Of a stretch of 55,450 nucleotides of DNA, positions 40,855 through 49,100 are shown piece after piece. Source of the stretch: Verrucomicrobiaceae bacterium (GTDB lineage: Bacteria; Verrucomicrobiota; Verrucomicrobiia; Verrucomicrobiales; Verrucomicrobiaceae); contig JAIBCL010000042.1 in the NCBI GenBank assembly GCA_019694165.1, forward strand, positions 1 through 55,450, in the 5' to 3' direction. The notes under the pieces were generated by a model that searched no databases, was not told the DNA's origin, and saw nothing but the letters and a program-made list of their open reading frames with translations. Numbering within the stretch: position 1 is the first letter of the stretch; each line of letters starts with the position of its first letter. Made by a program: the position numbers and the translations under genes.

Positions 40855-41898
40855 ATGAAACCACCCTCCCTTTGCCTGCCGCCGTTGAAGCTGATCCTTT
40901 GTGTATTGCTTGCCGCCGCAGGATGCGGTGCAGCGCGTGCGCAGCAACCGGCCTACGCTTCCACCTATTATCCGGCTCCGCAGCCGAGCTTCGGTGACCG
41001 CATCCGTTCAGCAGGGCAGAGCGTGGGCGATTTCGTGCGGCGCAAATTTTACGGCGAGCCATCACCGACGGCTTATCCGCAGCAACCGGTTTACCGGACA
41101 CCCAGTGGTGGAACGACTGCGGTGAGTCGTCGGCAGCGGTATAATCTGGATGCTCCTGCGCACGGTGAACCAGCCGGCCCCTTGAGTACGGGCTACCTGA
41201 CACCGGACCGCAAGTCCGTGCCGAAATACACTGCGCCGCCGCGCACGGTGGCACCGGCACCGGTGAAGAAGGACGAGGATCAACCGTCGGCAAAACCAAA
41301 ATCAAAAACGTCGGCGAGGACCAATCCGCCGCGTACGGCTGCTTCGTCGTCGTCGTCAAAGAAGAGGGCGTCCGATCCGGAGCCGGTGTCGAGAAAGAAG
41401 TACTCACCTGCGAAGCCTTCATCGTTTGGCAGTTCCAAGGAGACCTCGAAGCACAATTCAGTGCGCAAGCGCGTGGAGGAAGATCCGCCGGAGCCGCCGC
41501 GTTTTGAGGCACCGCCGGAACCCAAGACCGAGGAAAAACTCAACACGTCGATTGATGGACCTGCCGACAGCAGCACTGTGGCTTCCTCGTCAGGCGGCAT
41601 CGCGCCGACCATCGGCGGTACGGATTTCAACCTTGGTTCCGCGTCGAGCTTCGCTGGAGAGGAGCGGCCCGAGTCAGCCTCGTCGCGCAAGTCATCGAAG
41701 ACGTCCGCCAACGCCGGCAGCGCGTCAGGCACCGGGGGCGATCAACCCTCGGGATCGTTTCTCGTAGGGAAGAAGACGGCGAAGACTGGCCGGGTGATCA
41801 GCCCTTACGCACCCTTCAACGAGCTGGACATCACGGGGCTGCCGAGCGGATCCCTGGCGCTTGATCCGACGACACAGAAAGTTTTCCAGGTGCCGTGA
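40855..41898 (+). CDS. Secreted low-complexity protein with conserved SPYxPxxxxDxxGLPSG C-terminus
   Basis: 347 residues. A signal peptide (LILCVLLAAAGCGAARAQ) contains an AAGC lipobox-like sequence and an ARAQ cleavage site. The body is disordered: Ser/Lys/Pro-rich blocks (PSAKPKSKTSARTNPPRTA, SSSSKKRASDPEP). The end is well ordered: RVISPYAPFNELDITGLPSG then LDPTTQKVFQVP. I recall similar ends in Verrucomicrobia secreted proteins, but cannot verify this here. Function unknown; perhaps an envelope-attached protein whose C-terminal motif binds a partner. Confidence 0.85.
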   Translation: MKPPSLCLPPLKLILCVLLAAAGCGAARAQQPAYASTYYPAPQPSFGDRIRSAGQSVGDFVRRKFYGEPSPTAYPQQPVYRTPSGGTTAVSRRQRYNLDAPAHGEPAGPLSTGYLTPDRKSVPKYTAPPRTVAPAPVKKDEDQPSAKPKSKTSARTNPPRTAASSSSSKKRASDPEPVSRKKYSPAKPSSFGSSKETSKHNSVRKRVEEDPPEPPRFEAPPEPKTEEKLNTSIDGPADSSTVASSSGGIAPTIGGTDFNLGSASSFAGEERPESASSRKSSKTSANAGSASGTGGDQPSGSFLVGKKTAKTGRVISPYAPFNELDITGLPSGSLALDPTTQKVFQVP

Positions 41899-42018
41899 CT
41901 CGACCGTGCCTACCGCAGTTTTTTCGAAAGGCCGCGTTTCATGCTTCTCATCTTCCCGCTGCGGCAAAGCTTCGCTTCGGATGTTGATTCCCCTTGGGCG
42001 GCAATGTAAGCATCGCAC

Positions 42019-42636
42019 ATGAACTGGAAGGACAAATTTTTTCGGATCGCGCCGGTGATGCTGGCGGTGGTGACGAGCGGCTGCACGATGTCTCAGGTGA
42101 GCCTGGACTACCAGCCGACGCTGGCGCAGGTGGTGAAGGGCAGGCCGGTGCTGGCTGTGGGCCGATTTACGAACTCGCGTGGAGAGAGCGCGAAGTATCT
42201 GGGCGTGGTGCGCACACCCATCGGCACGCCCCTTGAGTACATCTATACGCGCACTTCGGTGGAGGACATTGTACGCAATGCCTTCACCCACGCCTGCAAC
42301 GCGCGCGGAATGCTCACGTCCACTTCGAGCGCCCAGTACATCATCACGGGCGAGGTGCTTGAGGTCTCTTGCTCGCAGCTCGTTCATCCCTACGGCTATG
42401 CGCGCATCCGCATGAATGTTGTACGTGCGGCTACCGGCGAGATGGTTTTCACGAGGGTGTATGCCGGCGAGCGGCAGAATGCGGCCTACCGACCAGGCAG
42501 CGGCTCGCCCGTGCCGGCGTTGCGCGAGCTGGCCTCGCGTGCGCTGCAGGACGCCGTGGACCGCGCGCTTGATGATCCCGAATTTCGCGGCCGCATCCGT
42601 GGGGGAGCGCCGCACTACCAACCCGGGATGCTCTGA
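42019..42636 (+). CDS. Lipoprotein, possibly YajG-like
   Basis: 205 residues. Lipoprotein signal (IAPVMLAVVTSGC) with the lipobox Cys at about 22. The mature domain has VLAVGRFTNSRGESAKYLGV, a strand-helix-strand pattern with DIVRNAFTHACNARGML and YIITGEVLEVSCSQLV, and ends in helical ALRELASRALQDAVDRALDD. This resembles YajG-type and other outer-membrane lipoproteins with a CsgG/LpoB-like fold; the match is by layout. Probably an envelope protein. It is followed 27 bp later by a methyltransferase gene. Confidence 0.8.
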   Translation: MNWKDKFFRIAPVMLAVVTSGCTMSQVSLDYQPTLAQVVKGRPVLAVGRFTNSRGESAKYLGVVRTPIGTPLEYIYTRTSVEDIVRNAFTHACNARGMLTSTSSAQYIITGEVLEVSCSQLVHPYGYARIRMNVVRAATGEMVFTRVYAGERQNAAYRPGSGSPVPALRELASRALQDAVDRALDDPEFRGRIRGGAPHYQPGML

Positions 42637-42663
42637 CTCGCGGTGCTCCAGTCAGGGGACAAA

Positions 42664-43314
42664 GTGACGGCCGCGCGCATTGCGGCGCGCTTTCCGACAC
42701 GCTTCCTTCGCAGCTACGTCTATTGGAAGCTGCGCACCGATCCCGTTTACCTCACGGTGAGTGGCTCGCTCGCTGAAGCTGGCGGTCTGCCTTTGCTCGA
42801 TCTCGGATGCGGCGCGGGCGTGCTGGCAGCGTATCTGCGGGAACTTGGCTTCCGCGGACCGGTCCATGGGGTGGACCTGGACGAGGAAAAGATCGCCGTC
42901 GCGCGCTCGGTCGCAGCCTTCCTGGATGGTGGCGCGCAGTTCAAGTGCATGGATTTTCGAGACGTGCGCGATGCGCGGCAGGGGCATGTGACGATGCTCG
43001 ACGTGCTTATTTACATGACGGACGCGACGCAGCGCGAGGTGCTGGCACGCGCGGCATCTTTCGTGCACACGACCGACGGCGTCCTCATCGTCCGCACCGG
43101 CATTGGCGATGGGGGGTGGCGGCATGGCATCACGCGGTGGGCTGATCTTGCGGCGGGACTGGTGCGCTGGATGAAAGTGCGCCCGGTGCATTACCCTCCG
43201 CTGGAGATGTTTCGCGAGGTGCTGGAACCCCTCGGATTCGAAGTGGAGTGCCGCCCGTTGTGGGGGCGGACACCCTTCAACAACCATGTGATCATCGCGC
43301 GAAACAAACGATAG
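42664..43314 (+). CDS. Class I SAM-dependent methyltransferase
   Basis: 216 residues from the GTG at 42664, chosen because AGGGGA lies a few bases upstream; a GTG at 42643 would add seven residues. Motif I LLDLGCGAGVLAAYL, then VHGVDLDEEKIAVARSVAAF and the DVLIYMTDATQREVLARAAS region are typical. The C-terminus MFREVLEPLGFEVECRPLWG resembles small-molecule or lipid methyltransferases. The gene stands between the lipoprotein gene and the sulfatase gene. The substrate is unknown. Confidence 0.85.
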   Translation: MTAARIAARFPTRFLRSYVYWKLRTDPVYLTVSGSLAEAGGLPLLDLGCGAGVLAAYLRELGFRGPVHGVDLDEEKIAVARSVAAFLDGGAQFKCMDFRDVRDARQGHVTMLDVLIYMTDATQREVLARAASFVHTTDGVLIVRTGIGDGGWRHGITRWADLAAGLVRWMKVRPVHYPPLEMFREVLEPLGFEVECRPLWGRTPFNNHVIIARNKR

Positions 43315-43359
43315 GCAGCCGCGAGCATGGCGTTTCGGTGTGCGGTTCTTCGCGCTGTC

Positions 43360-44907
43360 ATGAAACCATCCGCCGCCTTCTGTTTCGCCTTGCTCTCTCT
43401 CTTCCCGATGTCTGCCCGGACCTCCGCGGCGGAGTCGAAGCGGCCCAACATCCTCTTCATCTTTGCGGACGACCAGTCGTACAAGACGGTGGGCTGCTAC
43501 CCGGAGTCGTGGCCTTGGGTGCGCACACCAAACATCGACCGGCTCGCGGCCACAGGGGTGCGCTTTCATGCCGCCTACCTGGGTGCATGGTGCATGCCAT
43601 CACGGGCTACTTTGCTGACGGGCAGGCAGCCACATGGCATCGAGTCCATGCGCATGGACGGCAAGTATCCGCGCAGCGTCTATGATGCGGAGAAGACGCC
43701 GTTCTGGCCTGCGGAGTTTCGGAAGCAGGGCTACCAAACCGCGCAGATCGGGAAGTGGCACACCGGGATCGACTCGGGCTGGGGGCGCGATTGGGATCAT
43801 CAGATCGTATGGAACCGTCCGCTGCATCCCGAGAATGCCGGCGCATACTACGAGAAGCAAATTCTCGCAATCGACGGCGTCGAGAAGGAGGTGGATGGCT
43901 ATCCGGCGGACAACTACACCCAGTGGGCGTGCGACTACATCAAGGGTGCTCACCGTGATCCCGCCAAGCCGTGGTATCTCTGGCTCTGCTACGGCAGCAT
44001 CCACGGTCCGTCGAAACCGGCTGCTCGTCACAATGGGTGCTACAAAGAGTCTGAAGTCGCTGTCCCGTCCGACATACTGCCACCTCGGCCCGGCAAGCCG
44101 GATTACTTGAACAAGACGCAATCATGGAGCCGCGCGAAAGACGGCACGATCATCGCGAAGAAAAACGACGAGGTATTCGGTGATGAAAGCGGGAAGAAGA
44201 CGCTCGAATTCGCGAACTGGGTGCGCCAGGTGAACGAGTGCGTCCCGGCGGTGGACGAAGGTGTCGGCCGCCTCTTGGACGCGTTGCGCGAGAGCGGCCA
44301 GTTCGACAACACTCTGGTCATTTACACTGCCGACCAGGGTTTCGGCATGGGGGAGCACGGCTTCCGCACAAAACTCGCGCCGTACGACGCGACTTACCGG
44401 TCGCCGCTTATCGTGTCGATGCCCTCAAGGTTACCGCAAAAGAAGGTTTGCCGCCATGCGGTGAACGGTGCCGATCTTGTCGCCACGTTCTGTTCGTTCG
44501 CCGGTGTCCAATTGCCATGGAGGGCACACGGGCACGATCTTACACCCCTGCTGAAAAACCCTGGTGCTGACTGGCCGCACGTTTGCCTCTATGAGGGTAC
44601 CGGCGAGACCTACGGCTCCGATGTCACCATCACGCTCCGAGACAAGCCAGAAGTGACCACGCATCACGGTGTGCCGTGGTACGCTGCCATTGTGGACGGT
44701 ACCATGAAGTACGTCCGCTACCTTTCGCCCGATCAACCAGAGGAACTCTACGATCTGCAAGTCGATCCCGAGGAACTCACGAATCTGGCGGCGGGCGACG
44801 CAGACCGTGAAATGCTGCGCAAGCTCCGTGCCAGATGGCGCGAAGCCATGGTGGAGGCTGAAGCCGGTTTCCTTGACCATCTGCCGGCGGTCAAGAGTGC
44901 ACGCTAA
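43360..44907 (+). CDS. Secreted sulfatase (arylsulfatase family, Cys-type)
   Basis: 515 residues from the ATG at 43360, giving a clean signal peptide (FCFALLSLFPMSARTSAA). Metal-binding Asp37 and Asp38 are in LFIFADDQS, and the formylglycine site Cys78-Met-Pro-Ser-Arg is in AWCMPSRATLLTGRQPHGIE. IGKWHTG, the later TADQGFGMGEHGF and the EELYDLQVDPEELTNLA tail match family S1 sulfatases. It would desulfate a glycan or polysaccharide in the periplasm. Cys at the site implies maturation by a formylglycine-generating or anSME enzyme, not seen here. Planctomycetes and Verrucomicrobia carry many of these. An upstream ATG (43327) would spoil the signal peptide. Confidence 0.92.
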   Translation: MKPSAAFCFALLSLFPMSARTSAAESKRPNILFIFADDQSYKTVGCYPESWPWVRTPNIDRLAATGVRFHAAYLGAWCMPSRATLLTGRQPHGIESMRMDGKYPRSVYDAEKTPFWPAEFRKQGYQTAQIGKWHTGIDSGWGRDWDHQIVWNRPLHPENAGAYYEKQILAIDGVEKEVDGYPADNYTQWACDYIKGAHRDPAKPWYLWLCYGSIHGPSKPAARHNGCYKESEVAVPSDILPPRPGKPDYLNKTQSWSRAKDGTIIAKKNDEVFGDESGKKTLEFANWVRQVNECVPAVDEGVGRLLDALRESGQFDNTLVIYTADQGFGMGEHGFRTKLAPYDATYRSPLIVSMPSRLPQKKVCRHAVNGADLVATFCSFAGVQLPWRAHGHDLTPLLKNPGADWPHVCLYEGTGETYGSDVTITLRDKPEVTTHHGVPWYAAIVDGTMKYVRYLSPDQPEELYDLQVDPEELTNLAAGDADREMLRKLRARWREAMVEAEAGFLDHLPAVKSAR

Positions 44908-44936
44908 AAAGGAGGGGGGCGTGGCGCGAACCGTGG

Positions 44937-44966
44937 GGAGGCGCTGGTGCACGAAGTTGCGCCTCC
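44937..44966 (+). terminator. Hairpin after the sulfatase gene
   Basis: GGAGGCGC (44937-44944) and GCGCCTCC (44959-44966) form a perfect 8-bp stem with a 14-nt loop, 29 bp after the sulfatase stop. No U-run follows, so it is either a weak terminator or an RNA-stabilising hairpin. Confidence 0.35.
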
Positions 44967-45083
44967 GATGCTGGTGACGGTAAGTCTGAGCCTCAGTAGG
45001 CGAGAAGCACGCTTGCGGCGAGGGGCAGGCTCACTCGAGTGGCGTCAAATCTGCAAATTTTTGCGCTTTTGAGTTGCGTTGAT

Positions 45084-45111
45084 TTGAATTTGCTGATAAT
45101 CTACCCATATT
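45084..45111 (+). promoter_or_regulatory. Candidate promoter of the second PEP-CTERM gene
   Basis: TTGAAT (45084-45089), a 16-bp spacer and CATATT (45106-45111) lie in an AT-rich island about 57 bp before the ATG at 45168. It resembles the setting of the other PEP-CTERM gene, where an AT-rich stretch stands at a similar distance. Confidence 0.35.
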
Positions 45112-45167
45112 AATTAAAGCAAGCGACGAGCTGAGTTGGCAACACGACGAAAGAATTCCGGCACTCC

Positions 45168-45839
45168 ATGAAGACGGCGACCAGTTCAATCAGTTCCGGC
45201 GGGATCACTTTCCTGCTGTTTCTGATTCAATCACTCGCTCCAGCCTCGGCCGCGACAGTGTCTCGCTCAGGGCATCTCATCGTGTCAGGCGTCACTTCAG
45301 GGATCGGAACGGCATTCCAGATCGGGGACGTTTTCACTTACACACTGAGCTACAACGACGCCGTCACCGATTCTGATAGCGATCCTGACTATGGTGAATT
45401 CTCCGGAGCGCTGACCGGCTTCACCATCTTGCCGCAATCCGTGCGCACAGGCATCTGGTCGCCTTCTGGCCTGATGGGTGCCGGCAATGTCTATGCCGAG
45501 AGTGATGCTCAGCAGGCGTGGTACTTCGATGTCACTCCGGGCTTTGGATTCGGACCTCCTGCCAACGGTTACCAAGCGATGATGTTCGCAATGGGCTTCG
45601 GTGGACTACCGGCCAATGGAGATATTGGCGGCGGGCAAACGCTGGGGCAAGTCACCGGCGCCATCCTCGATTTCGTTTCGCCATCGAACAACAACTACGC
45701 GGAACTCAGCTTCGAGTCAGGCCTCGACAACCAGTTGGTGACGTTTGAACTGACGAGCTTTCACGCGCCTGAGCCGGGCAGAGCGATGCTTTTGTTGTTC
45801 GGCGTGTACGCAACGATTTTCTCGCGGAAGCGCAGATAA
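45168..45839 (+). CDS. PEP-CTERM domain protein
   Basis: 223 residues. N-terminal signal peptide (GITFLLFLIQSLAPASAA), a beta-rich body with DVFTYTLSYNDAVTDSDSDP (a strand pattern typical of secreted PEP-CTERM proteins), and a C-terminal sorting signal: APEPG box, hydrophobic RAMLLLFGVYATIFS and basic tail RKRR. Predicted to be exported and processed by an exosortase elsewhere in the genome. It is monocistronic, with its own promoter candidate upstream and a strong terminator downstream. Function unknown. Confidence 0.88.
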   Translation: MKTATSSISSGGITFLLFLIQSLAPASAATVSRSGHLIVSGVTSGIGTAFQIGDVFTYTLSYNDAVTDSDSDPDYGEFSGALTGFTILPQSVRTGIWSPSGLMGAGNVYAESDAQQAWYFDVTPGFGFGPPANGYQAMMFAMGFGGLPANGDIGGGQTLGQVTGAILDFVSPSNNNYAELSFESGLDNQLVTFELTSFHAPEPGRAMLLLFGVYATIFSRKRR

Positions 45840-45854
45840 AGGAGGGGGACGATG

Positions 45855-45904
45855 GACCGGGTGGCGGGCCCTGGAGGTAGCCTCAGCCACCCGGTCACCT
45901 TTTT
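45855..45904 (+). terminator. Rho-independent terminator after the PEP-CTERM gene
   Basis: GACCGGGTGGC (45855-45865) pairs perfectly with GCCACCCGGTC (45886-45896): an 11-bp GC-rich stem with a 20-nt loop, followed closely by five T (45900-45904). It lies 15 bp after the stop codon. This is the best terminator in the window. Confidence 0.8.
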
Positions 45905-46165
45905 GTGGGAGGCTGCGGTGATCTGATGCTGGCGGGGGGCGGCGTAGCCTTTCCTTGTCCGGTGTTGCGGGGACGATCGTTGGCCTGGCGCATGGTCATT
46001 CGCTTCGCGAACTGAGGGTTCCCCCGTAGAACCGCGTGGAGGAGTGCCGGGTGAATTTTCACCGCCCTCATCTTTCAGATTGTCACCGGCCTCCGGGTTC
46101 CTATGCTGGCAGGCCCGATCCTGAAATCGGCAATCCGACTCCATTCCAGCAATCACCCTGCTTCC
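45905..46165. other. Intergenic region before the PFOR gene
   Basis: No gene, promoter consensus or repeat recognised. An in-frame ATG at 46103 could extend the PFOR by 21 residues, but these are not family-like. Confidence 0.4.
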
Positions 46166-49100
46166 ATGTCCGACCGCACGCTTAAGAAACCGAAATTCCC
46201 CGGCATCCCCGTCACCTGCAACGGCAACCAGCTTGTCGCGCAGCATGTGGAGACGCGCATCACGGAGGGTGGCATCTTTTATCCGATCACGCCGAGCACG
46301 GAGGGTGGCGAGTTGTACCAGCAAAGCTACGCGCAGGGAGAGTTGAACGTCTGGGGCCAGCAGAAGATCGCCATTGAGACGGAAGGCGAGCACGCGGCGC
46401 AGGGCGGTGCGACGGCGTTTGCGGTGACCGGACGGCGTGCGGTGAATTTCACGTCGGGGCAGGGGATCGTTTACGCGATGGAACAGTACTACCATGCGCC
46501 GGGAAAGCTGAGCACGATGGTGCTCGAAGTCGGCGCGCGGGCGCTGACGAAGCACGCGCTGAATGTTCACTGCGGACACGATGACTTCTACGCCGCGCTC
46601 GACACCGGCTGGACGATGCTGATGGCGAAGGACGCGCAGCAGGCCGCCGATCAGGCCGTCATCCTGCGGAAGTGCAACGAACTGGCGCTCAATCCCGGCA
46701 TGAACATTCAGGACGGCATGCTCACGACGCACAGCGAGCGCATGTATCGCAGGCCGGAGTCAGAGCTGCTGCGCGAGTATCTCGGCGCGGTCGATGACAT
46801 GATCGACTGCCCGACTGATGCGCAGAAGGAACTCTTTGGTCCGAAGCGCCGCCGCGTGCCGGCGATGATGGATTTGAAAAACGCGATCCTGCTTGGCCCG
46901 GTGCAGAACCAGGAGCATCACATGAATGGCGTGATCGCGCGCCGGAACAATTTCAACGAGCACATCCTGCCGATCCTCGAAAAGTGCTACGCCGAGTTCG
47001 GTGAATTGACAGGCCGGCACTACGGCTTCGTGAGCGAGTATCGTTGCGACGACGCGGACACCATTTTCGTCTCGCTCGGCTGCGCGGCGGAGAACATCGA
47101 GGCGGCGTGTGATTACCTGCGCGAGCAGCGCGGGGCGAAGGTGGGTTCGCTGCACATCAACGTCATCCGCCCGTTCCCCGAGGCTGCCATCATCAATGCG
47201 CTGCGTGGCAAGAAGAACATCATCGTCATTGAGCGCACCGATGAAGGCATGGCGGGCGACAATCCGCTCGCTCGCGACATCCGCACTGCCTTTGGCAAAG
47301 CGCACGAGGTCACCAAGTTCGGCGGCGCTTTGCCAGCGCTGAAACCGGAGGAGACGCCGCGCATCTTCCGCGGCAGCTATGGCATGGGATCGCGCGACTT
47401 CCGCCCCGAGCACACCATCGGCGCGTATGAGTTCGCCATCGGTCAGTCGAAGCGCAAGGACGGCAAGGGCGCGGCGGACGGCGAGACGTATTTCACGCTC
47501 GGCATCGACCACCCGTATTCGGTCATCAGCAAGGCCACACCGTCGCTGCTGCCGGACGGCGCGATCGCGGTGCGCTTCCACTCGATCGGTGGCTGGGGCA
47601 TGATCACGACGGGCAAGAACCTCGGCGAGTTGATCGGCGAGTTCGGTACTTATTTGTCGGAGGCGAAGCCCGAGTATGACGAAGACGGTCGCCTGAAGGA
47701 CAAGCTCTTCGTGATGGCGAATCCGAAGTACGGCTCCGAGAAGAAAGGCGCGCCGACGAATTACTACCTCACCGTCGCGCCCGACCGCATCAAGGTGAAC
47801 TGCGAGCTGAATCACGTTGACGTCGTGCTCTGCTGCGACCCGAAGGCATTCACGCACACGAACCCGCTCGAAGGCGTGAACAAGGGCGGCTGCCTCGTGT
47901 GGGAATCGGGCGATCCGCCGGAGACCGCTTGGGAACGCATTCCCACGAAGTATCGCGAATTCGTAAAGGAAAACGGCATCCGCGTTTTCATCCTTCCCGG
48001 CTTCGACATCGCGCGCAAAGCAACGAACAAGCCCGAACTGCAGCTACGCATGCAGGGCAATTCGTTCCTCGGTGCGTTTTTCCGCGTGTCGCCCTTCTTG
48101 AAGCTCTATGGCATCAGCGAGGACAAATTCCTCGAGAGCGTGGAGAAGCAGTATCAGAAAAAGTTCGGACGCTTCGGCGAAGCCGTTGTTGCCTCGAACA
48201 TGACCGTGATGAAGGAAGGCTTCTCGCGTGTGGTGGAAATCAAATACGGCAAGGCCGAAGACGCCGACCGCTCGTCAATGCGCAATCCGCTGCTGCCACC
48301 GGTCGAAGCTCCCGCGCTCATCGCCACGGCAGGCTGCGGCAGCGTGACGACGGGCCTCGCCATGCCCGAGACGCAGCCCGCGCGCGCCCCTGTGCAAACG
48401 CTGGCGAAGTTCAACAGCGAATTCCGCGCCGGTCTCGGCTATCACCAGCCTGCGGGTGCATTCGCGTCGGTCGGCGTCATCGCCGCTGGCTCGGGTGCCA
48501 CGCAGTCGAAGTACGTCGCGCGTCGCGAGACACCGGTTTACATCGCGGAAAACTGCACGCAGTGCATGGAGTGCATCACCGCGTGCCCGGACACCGCCTT
48601 GCCAAACACCGCGCAGGAAGTCGGCACCGTGCTGCGCACCGCCGCGATGCACTATGTGAAGGACACGGGCGAGCGGAAGAAGCTGCTCGTCGAGTTGAAG
48701 GGCGTGGAAGATCGCGCTCGAACGAAGATGAACGAGGCGGTGAAGGCGAAGGAAAAAGCGCCGTTCAAGGACATCGTTCGTTTTGAAGTCGCCGCCCTCG
48801 AAGGCATTGGTGAGGAGGCGAAGGCGCAGTTTACCGGCATCATCGACAAGCTGCCGCTTTCGTATAGCAACGTCGTCGCCATCTACCGCAGCGTGGAGCA
48901 GAAGAAGCCCGGTGAAGGCGGCTTGTTCTCCATTTTCGTCAGCGATCTCTGCAAGGGCTGCGGCGAGTGCGTGCAGGTGTGCGGCGATCACGACGCGCTG
49001 CGCATGACGCAGGAGACCGAGGACCTCAATGCCAGCCTTACCACCGCGCAGGTCTTCTCCCGTCTGCTGCCCGACACGCCGCAGAAATACCTCGGCCTCT

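Noticed and set aside
46760..47857. Minus-strand ORF of 365 codons and similar ones under the PFOR gene
   Set aside because: Shadows of the PFOR coding strand; the PFOR motifs leave no doubt about the true frame.
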